From the NCBI GenBank assembly GCA_964449285.1, contig CAYUZX010000006.1, forward strand, positions 9,541 through 73,540: a DNA stretch of 64,000 bases, in the 5' to 3' direction. How positions within the stretch are numbered: position 1 is the first letter of the stretch; each line of letters begins with the position of its first letter. Shown in pieces: positions 59,391 through 64,000 of this stretch. The notes below the pieces were generated by a model, which searched no databases, was not told where the DNA came from, and saw nothing but the letters and a program-made list of their open reading frames with translations. A program made the position numbers and the translations under genes. This stretch comes from QYOJ01 sp964449285. GTDB lineage: Bacteria; Bacteroidota; Bacteroidia; Bacteroidales; FEN-979.

Positions 59391-60985
59391 ATGTGAAACC
59401 AAAAGTACTGATCGTTGATGACAGGGTGAAGAACATCATCGTATTGGAAGAGATGCTCACCGACCTTGATATCGAATTGGTGCGGGCAATGTCGGGCCCG
59501 GAAGCGGTAGAAAAAGCAAATAAAACTGAATTTGCGCTCGTACTGATGGATGTCAGGATGCCGGGTATGGACGGTTTTGAGACCGTTGAAAAGATCCGGA
59601 AAGATCCCCTGAATGAGCTGATTCCGATCATCTATATCACTGCCTTTTATAACGAGGACTATTACCGGGTAAAAGGGATCAAAACCGGCGCTGTCGACTT
59701 CATCACAAAGCCGATTATCCCCGACATCCTGATCGGCAAGGTTACAGTGTTCATGAAGATCTATAAACAGCGGAAGAATCTGGAAGAGGAGATCATCTGG
59801 CGTGAACGGATCGAGAAGGACCTGAAGAAAGCCAAGGAGTTTGCCGAAGACGCCACACGCGCCAAGCAAAAGTTCCTCTCCACCATGAGCCATGAGATCC
59901 GTACACCACTAAACGCTATCATCAATACGGTAAACCTCCTCCGGGAAGAGGAGCCACGGGAGGATCAGATGGAAAGCGTGGAGATCCTGAAATTTTCTGC
60001 CGACAGCCTCCTGCAGATCGTGAACGACATACTTGACTACTCCAAGATCGATGCCGGACGAATTGAATTTGAAAAGGTGGAGTTTGAGTTGCGTAAGCTG
60101 ATGACCGGTGTCAAGCAGAGTTTTGATTATGAGGGGAACAGGCGTAATCTCAAGATGGAGATCCTGATTGATGAGAGCATCCCCCCGGTCGTGCTGGGCG
60201 ACTCAAACCGACTCACCCAGATCCTGATCAACCTGGTGGGAAACGCGGTGAAATTTACCGAAAAGGGCGGAGTCACTATCGTGGCGAAGCCGCTGAAGGG
60301 GCACAACGCCCAGATCGATATCGAGTTCCGCATCATCGACACGGGTATAGGCATCCCGGAAGATAAGATAGGGATGATCTTTGAGAGCTTCACACAAGCC
60401 AGCTCTTCCAGCACGCGAAAATACGGTGGCACCGGGTTAGGACTTGCCATCACCCAGAAACTGGTGGAACTGCAGGGTGGGGAGCTGAAGGTGAAAAGCA
60501 AGGTTGACAAGGGAAGCACTTTTTCGTTCTCGTTGCCTTTCATGGTGAGTGAAAAGACCCATGTAGAGGATGATGCACACCAGAAATCTGCCTTTCACAG
60601 CCTGAAAGGCTTGCGGGTGCTGGTGGTAGAGGATAATCTCGTCAACCAGAAGATTGTATCGAAATACCTGACCAAATGGGAGTCTAAGTTTGACATTGCC
60701 GAAAACGGAAAGATCGCCGTGGAGCTTGTGGAGAAAAACCATTACGACGTTGTGCTGATGGATTTGCACATGCCGGAGATGAGCGGCTATGAAGCTACCC
60801 TGAAGATCAGGGCGATGAAAGAAGACTATTACAAGGACCTTCCCATCATTGCGCTAACCGCTTCAGTCTTCCTTGAGGACCGCGAAAAGATCTTCGAGTT
60901 TGGCATGACCGGATTCATCACCAAGCCTTTTAACCCGAAAGAGCTGTTTTGGACGATATCGCCATTCCTGAAAAAAAGAGGATAA
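59387..60985 (+). CDS. hybrid histidine kinase with REC-HisKA-HATPase-REC layout
   Basis: A 532-residue cytoplasmic protein. Receiver 1 covers about residues 5-120 (LIVDDRVKNI, LVLMDVRMPGMDG, YITAF, FITKPI). A short coiled coil leads to HisKA (STMSHEIRTPLNAI, about 167). The HATPase domain is about 210-385 (NLVGNAVKFTEKG, DTGIGIPEDKIG, GGTGLGLAI). Receiver 2 is about 408-525 (LVVEDNLVNQ, VVLMDLHMPEMSG, ALTAS, FITKPF). There is no transmembrane or sensor domain, so the input probably comes through receiver 1 or the CheB/CheR partners. Confidence 0.93.
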   Translation: MNVKPKVLIVDDRVKNIIVLEEMLTDLDIELVRAMSGPEAVEKANKTEFALVLMDVRMPGMDGFETVEKIRKDPLNELIPIIYITAFYNEDYYRVKGIKTGAVDFITKPIIPDILIGKVTVFMKIYKQRKNLEEEIIWRERIEKDLKKAKEFAEDATRAKQKFLSTMSHEIRTPLNAIINTVNLLREEEPREDQMESVEILKFSADSLLQIVNDILDYSKIDAGRIEFEKVEFELRKLMTGVKQSFDYEGNRRNLKMEILIDESIPPVVLGDSNRLTQILINLVGNAVKFTEKGGVTIVAKPLKGHNAQIDIEFRIIDTGIGIPEDKIGMIFESFTQASSSSTRKYGGTGLGLAITQKLVELQGGELKVKSKVDKGSTFSFSLPFMVSEKTHVEDDAHQKSAFHSLKGLRVLVVEDNLVNQKIVSKYLTKWESKFDIAENGKIAVELVEKNHYDVVLMDLHMPEMSGYEATLKIRAMKEDYYKDLPIIALTASVFLEDREKIFEFGMTGFITKPFNPKELFWTISPFLKKRG

Positions 60986-60989
60986 CCCA

Positions 60990-61140
60990 TCTCTAGGAAA
61001 ATCATAAATCAATAGCATCAAATAACAAATAAATTCCAAATACGAATGACTCCATGGGTTGCCAGACGATTTTTTGGGAAATTCGTGAATTGAATATTGA
61101 TTCTTATTTATTATTTGTGAATTGGTTTTTGGAATTTAGC
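60990..61140. repeat. AT-rich CAAATAA / TTATTTG repeats at the meaB 3' end
   Basis: CAAATAACAAATAAATTCCAAAT on the plus strand (about 61018-61040) and a related element in the opposite orientation (about 61098-61135: TTATTTATTATTTGTGAATT) flank a short unique stretch. The last residues of MeaB (SKNQFTNNK) are encoded by the second element. There is no gene between. Confidence 0.55.
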
Positions 61141-62267
61141 AATTCAGTTGCTGCCTCGTAAGGGTTGAGGGTTCCATTAAACAACTCCTCCTCCAGTTGT
61201 TTTATCTTTTTCTGTATGACGGGATCCTGGTAGAACTGGTTGCGCAGTTTCTCTTCGATGGCCTGGTGGAATACATGCCAGTTCTGGCTGGTCCTGTTTC
61301 GCTGGAAGTGCCCGTGTTGCAGCATCGTGGTGTGGTAGGTCCGGATGATCTCCCATATTTCAGGAATTCCGTCGCCTGTTTTGGCGGAGCACACGTCGAC
61401 TACCGGCATCCAGCCTGTTTGAGAAGGAGGGAAGAGGTGAATCGCTGTGGTGAAGTCCATCGCTGCAACTTGTGCTTTCCGGAAGTTGTCGCCATCGGCT
61501 TTGTTGATGATGATGGCGTCGGCCATCTCGATGATACCACGTTTGATCCCCTGCAGTTCGTCGCCAGCGCCGGCCAGCATCAACAGGAGGAAGAAGTCGA
61601 CCATCGACTTCACCACTGTTTCGGATTGTCCTACCCCGACTGTCTCCACGAAGATCACATCGAACCCGGCTGCTTCACAAATATAGATCGTCTCCCGTGT
61701 TTTTCGTGCCACTCCACCCAGCGATCCCAATGAAGCGGATGGCCGGATGAAGGCATTGGGATCCACTGCCAGGCACTCCATACGTGTCTTGTCGCCCAGG
61801 ATACTCCCCTTTGAGAGCGTGCTGCTGGGATCCACTGCAAGGACGGCCAGCTTATACCCAAGTCCTGTGATGTGTTTTCCAAGGGCTTCGATGAAAGTAC
61901 TTTTGCCCACGCCTGGAGCGCCAGTGATGCCTATACGAATGGACGAAGGACGAAGGGCGAAGGATGAATTTTGTATTTTGATTTTCGTCTCTCGTCCCTC
62001 GTCTTTCGTCTCTCGTTTCTCGAGGCATGCCGATATTATTTCCTGAGCCTGAGCTTGGTGTTCGGGGCGGCTGCTTTCGACCAGGGTGATGGCTTTGGAG
62101 AGGATGGTTCGGTTTCCGGAGAGGATGCCTTCAATGAATTGTGATGTGGTGAGGGTGGTGGAGGTGGTGGATTTGAGTTTATGGATAGCTTCTTTGTTGA
62201 TCTGGGAGGGGGTAGGGATACCGGGCTGGAGGCGGAGGGCTGATTTATGTTTTTTGGGATTGTCCAT
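61104..62267 (-). CDS. meaB: methylmalonyl-CoA mutase-associated GTPase MeaB (ArgK)
   Basis: About 387 residues. ATG 62267 (MDNPKKHKSALRL) was chosen; the reading to 62333 is repeat-derived. Features: SIRIGITGAPGVGKSTFIEAL (P-loop), LAVLAVDPSSTLSKGSILGDKTRME, FIRPSASLGSLGGVARKTRE, DVIFVETVGVGQSE, MLAGAGDELQGIKRGIIEMAD and IINKADGDN (NKAD). It guards and loads B12-dependent methylmalonyl-CoA mutase; the mutase genes are not in this window. Residues about 93-116 (RETKDEGRETKIKIQNSSF) come from a heptamer-repeat insertion just before the P-loop strand. Confidence 0.91.
   Translation of the reverse strand: MDNPKKHKSALRLQPGIPTPSQINKEAIHKLKSTTSTTLTTSQFIEGILSGNRTILSKAITLVESSRPEHQAQAQEIISACLEKRETKDEGRETKIKIQNSSFALRPSSIRIGITGAPGVGKSTFIEALGKHITGLGYKLAVLAVDPSSTLSKGSILGDKTRMECLAVDPNAFIRPSASLGSLGGVARKTRETIYICEAAGFDVIFVETVGVGQSETVVKSMVDFFLLLMLAGAGDELQGIKRGIIEMADAIIINKADGDNFRKAQVAAMDFTTAIHLFPPSQTGWMPVVDVCSAKTGDGIPEIWEIIRTYHTTMLQHGHFQRNRTSQNWHVFHQAIEEKLRNQFYQDPVIQKKIKQLEEELFNGTLNPYEAATELLNSKNQFTNNK
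61932..62030 (-). repeat. heptamer repeat arrays inside meaB
   Basis: Read on the minus strand, CGAGAGA/CGAAAGA/CGAGGGA units are followed by an AAAATCAAAATACAAAATTC stretch and then CGTCCTT/CGCCCTT units. All are in frame within MeaB. Confidence 0.75.
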
Positions 62268-62336
62268 TGTGATATATGATGCAGGATGCCGGATATTGTA
62301 TCTGGTATCTGGCATCTGATACAAAGGTATCATATA
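62268..62336. repeat. heptamer repeats upstream of meaB
   Basis: Units GATGCAG, GATGCCG, GATATTG, TATCTGG, TATCTGG and CATCTGA run in tandem up to a TACCTTTG -7 box on the minus strand. Confidence 0.65.
62322..62329 (-). promoter_or_regulatory. TACCTTTG -7 box upstream of meaB
   Basis: A perfect TAnnTTTG on the minus strand, 55 bp before the meaB ATG. The leader it would produce consists of the heptamer repeat. No TTTG lies at the -33 position. Confidence 0.45.
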
Positions 62337-62378
62337 ATTAGTTTTCCCTGAAAATTTTCCAAAAAGCTTAAAAGGTTG

Positions 62379-62386
62379 TATCTTTG
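62379..62386 (+). promoter_or_regulatory. TATCTTTG -7 box of the tRNA-Lys gene
   Basis: A perfect TAnnTTTG located 11 bp before the first base of the tRNA. Confidence 0.55.
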
Positions 62387-62397
62387 CCGGCCTCTTT

Positions 62398-62470
62398 CTC
62401 TCCGTAGCTCAGCTGGCAGAGCAGTTGACTCTTAATCAACGGGCCGTAGGTTCGAGCCCTACCGGGGAGA
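62398..62470 (+). tRNA. tRNA-Lys (anticodon CTT)
   Basis: A full cloverleaf can be drawn. Acceptor CTCTCCG pairs with CGGGGAG (one T-G wobble) with discriminator A. The D-arm is GCTC...GAGC. The anticodon arm is GTTGA-CTCTTAA-TCAAC with anticodon CTT. The T-arm is GTAGG-TTCGAGC-CCTAC. It is 73 nt long and CCA is not encoded. Confidence 0.95.
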
Positions 62471-62485
62471 CTTTTAAACACCTTT

Positions 62486-62519
62486 AACCCTCTGTAAATC
62501 AATGTATTAACAGAGGGTT
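62486..62519 (+). terminator. hairpin downstream of tRNA-Lys
   Basis: AACCCTCTGT and ACAGAGGGTT form a perfect 10-bp stem with a 14-base AT-rich loop, followed by TATTCATTTATTTT. It lies 15 bp after the tRNA end and is likely its terminator. Confidence 0.65.
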
Positions 62520-62664
62520 ATTCATTTATTTTCTCAGAATTTTCTCATAAGTCACCCATAACTATCTGGTATGTCTTCTTTTAACACTTTTTTCGTAGAG
62601 TGGTTACTGGGTATTATCCAGATTAAGGAATATTATCTATATATAATGTGAACATGCACCTCAC
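62520..62664. other. AT-rich intergenic stretch, nothing recognised
   Basis: No ORF, hairpin or repeat stands out. The stretch lies between the tRNA terminator and a small leftward reading frame. Confidence 0.4.
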
Positions 62665-62847
62665 TTAAGAAAATTTAATCAATTCCTGAAGATTTCTCAA
62701 ACTAACCATTCTTTTCATACTATCATAAGGAAAACAATTCTTATGAGAAACTTTAGTGAATTTTTTGAATTCTTGTCCCATTGCAGTTATCAAACCATTG
62801 TCGATGAAATCCGGGAGCAAGCTGTATGCATAAACTTTTAAAAACAA
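62665..62847 (-). pseudogene. short leftward ORF, possible 5'-truncated gene remnant
   Basis: A 60-residue reading frame (contains LLPDFIDNGLITAMGQEF and CFPYDSMKRM). The composition is protein-like, but I do not recognise a family, and it has no clear start signal. Its first residues overlap the beginning of the rightward propeller remnant by 22 bp. This suggests two truncated genes joined by a deletion or recombination. It may also be chance. Confidence 0.25.
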
Positions 62848-64000
62848 CCAATGAGGGGCAAAGCTATGAGGATCTTCTTAGACTAACGGGAAATGAACCG
62901 TTAAAGGATGAACTTTATAGCTTGGGAATCACAGATATTTGTCTCTCTCCAACAGATACCAATCTGGTATGGGTGTCACTTAGTGGTTTTGACGCAGCTT
63001 CAAATAACCCTCCGAATGTCAAAAACAGGGTGTTCTTTTCTAACGAAGCAGGTAAAAACTTTTCAGATTTTTCCGAGGGTCTGCCAAATTTCCCAGTGAA
63101 TTGTATCACATACTGGTAAGGAGAACAAGACTATAGACTATTTGCAGGTACCGATGTAGGTGTATATTACCGGGATCAAGAAATGGACCTTTGGGTTCCG
63201 TTCACCGCCGGAATGCCAAAAGCCATTGTTACAGAGATCGTGATTCTTCCCAAGGCCAAAATCATCCGAGCAAGCACCTTTGGCAGAGGGATCTATGAAT
63301 CGAATCTTACCTGTCCCTTTTTCACCGATACGCTGTTGATTACATCCGATACGACATGGTCAAATCCATTCATTGCCGAGAGAAGTGTTTTGGTAAAATC
63401 ACCTGCTATCCTAACAATCCAAACAACGGTGAAGTTTCCTCCGCTGGCCAAAATCATGGTTGAACCCGGTGCCACGTTGATTGTGGATAATGGTAAGCTG
63501 ACCAACGGATGTTTTAACATGTGGCAGGGGATTGAAGTATGGGGACACAGCAACCTTTCTCAGGTTCCTACTTCAAACCAGGGTTTGGTTTCAATCCAGG
63601 GAAACTCCATCATTGAGAATGCCCGGTTTGGCGTATCCACTGGAGCAATAGATGGTGGGTGGAGTACATTTGGGGGGATCATTAGAGTATATAATTCAAC
63701 ATTCAGGAACAATTACAAGGATATTCAGTTCATGCCCTATCAATACACCAATCACAGCGTGTTTCAGAATGTGGTGTTCGAAACTACCTCCGGCTTAGCC
63801 AGCGGACAAAGCTATCCATCCGATCATGTCAGCATGTATGATGTGAACGGGATCCGGTTCCAGGGATGTACATTCAAAAATACAATGCACAATGATACAA
63901 TCACAGAGATTAGTTACAGAGGAAACGGCATCCGGAGCATTGAGTCATCCTATACAATAACCGATCTGTGTATCAGCCCTGAACAACCTTGCACCAACTC
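62826..64000 (+). pseudogene. surface beta-propeller/beta-helix protein remnant, 5'-truncated and with in-frame TAA; runs off window
   Basis: Residues 1-97 (62826-63119) resemble the end of a sortilin/BNR-type propeller: KTTNEGQSYEDL, ITDICLSPTDTNLVWVSLSGF, PNFPVNCITYW. A TAA (63117-63119) follows, and the same frame then continues open to the window edge with the expected next motifs: YRLFAGTDVGVYYRDQEMDLWVPF, GMPKAIVTEIVILP and STFGRGIYESNL. After that come right-handed-beta-helix-like strands (GNSIIENARFGVSTG, VYNSTFRNNYKDIQF). An in-frame stop at 62805 shows the N-terminal part is missing. Relatives are T9SS-exported surface proteins of over 800 residues. It looks like a decayed gene, unless the stop is a sequencing error. 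Confidence 0.65.

Noticed and set aside
62398..62519. Integrated element with att sites at tRNA-Lys
   Set aside because: No integrase gene and no duplicate of the tRNA 3' end were found within the window; the perfect inverted repeat fits a terminator.
63117..63119. Programmed stop-codon readthrough or recoding
   Set aside because: TAA is the least leaky stop, there is no recoding element visible, and the gene is also truncated at its 5' end, so decay or sequencing error is simpler.

Overview
This window reads as a scaffold from an uncultured member of the Bacteroidota, probably Bacteroidales-like. It contains one run of exactly 100 Ns (6319-6418), so it is an assembly with at least one gap. 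The assignment rests on several signs: type IX secretion (T9SS) C-terminal sorting domains on two secreted proteins, a gldH-type gliding lipoprotein, a fused MurF-alanine racemase, an sdhC-sdhA-sdhB cluster, the futalosine menaquinone gene mqnC, and repeated TAnnTTTG -7 boxes (some with a TTTG -33 box 19-20 bp upstream) in front of genes. No rRNA, transposase, integrase or CRISPR array was seen.

Layout. 1-5049: secreted or surface proteins, namely a tail-fibre-like adhesin with a suspected frameshift, a GH5-like glycosidase and a beta-propeller protein, the last two ending in T9SS sorting domains. 5122-11560: C69 dipeptidase (broken by the gap), two outer-membrane barrel-like proteins, Kdo transferase WaaA, a lipoprotein and MqnC. 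11618-16843: leucyl aminopeptidase, PdxA and MurF-Alr. 16855-38344: a surface-glycan locus of about 21 kb. 38355-47962: a saccharopine-dehydrogenase-like protein, then leftward PBP1A, GldH, RicT, HolB and the succinate dehydrogenase/fumarate reductase operon. 48065-57949: housekeeping genes (PepP, hydrolase, NadD, Gmk, YicC, phospholipase D, EamA transporter, Hsp20, glutamine synthetase, TerC). 57960-60985: a CheR-CheB-hybrid kinase cassette. 61104-64000: MeaB, tRNA-Lys(CTT), then two abutting gene remnants, one a surface propeller protein interrupted by an in-frame TAA.

The most interesting region is 16855-38344. It combines two family 2 glycosyltransferases, three GT-C-like polytopic membrane proteins, three AlgX/AlgJ-like SGNH proteins, one MBOAT O-acyltransferase, two LtaS-like alkaline-phosphatase-superfamily transferases, a membrane-anchored FG-GAP-like protein and a GH16-like lipoprotein. 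Six of these proteins, from three different architectures, appear to share a beta-sandwich-like module ending in a hydrophobic 'VY(L/I)W...(Y/F)(I/V)DD' signature. My inference is an undescribed system that builds an extracytoplasmic glycan and decorates it with acyl and phospho-alcohol groups.

A second unusual signal is a set of short period-7 tandem repeats and palindromic repeats. They lie not only between genes but also, in frame, inside conserved genes: waaA, murF-alr (twice), a GT2 gene, a GT-C gene, nadD and meaB.
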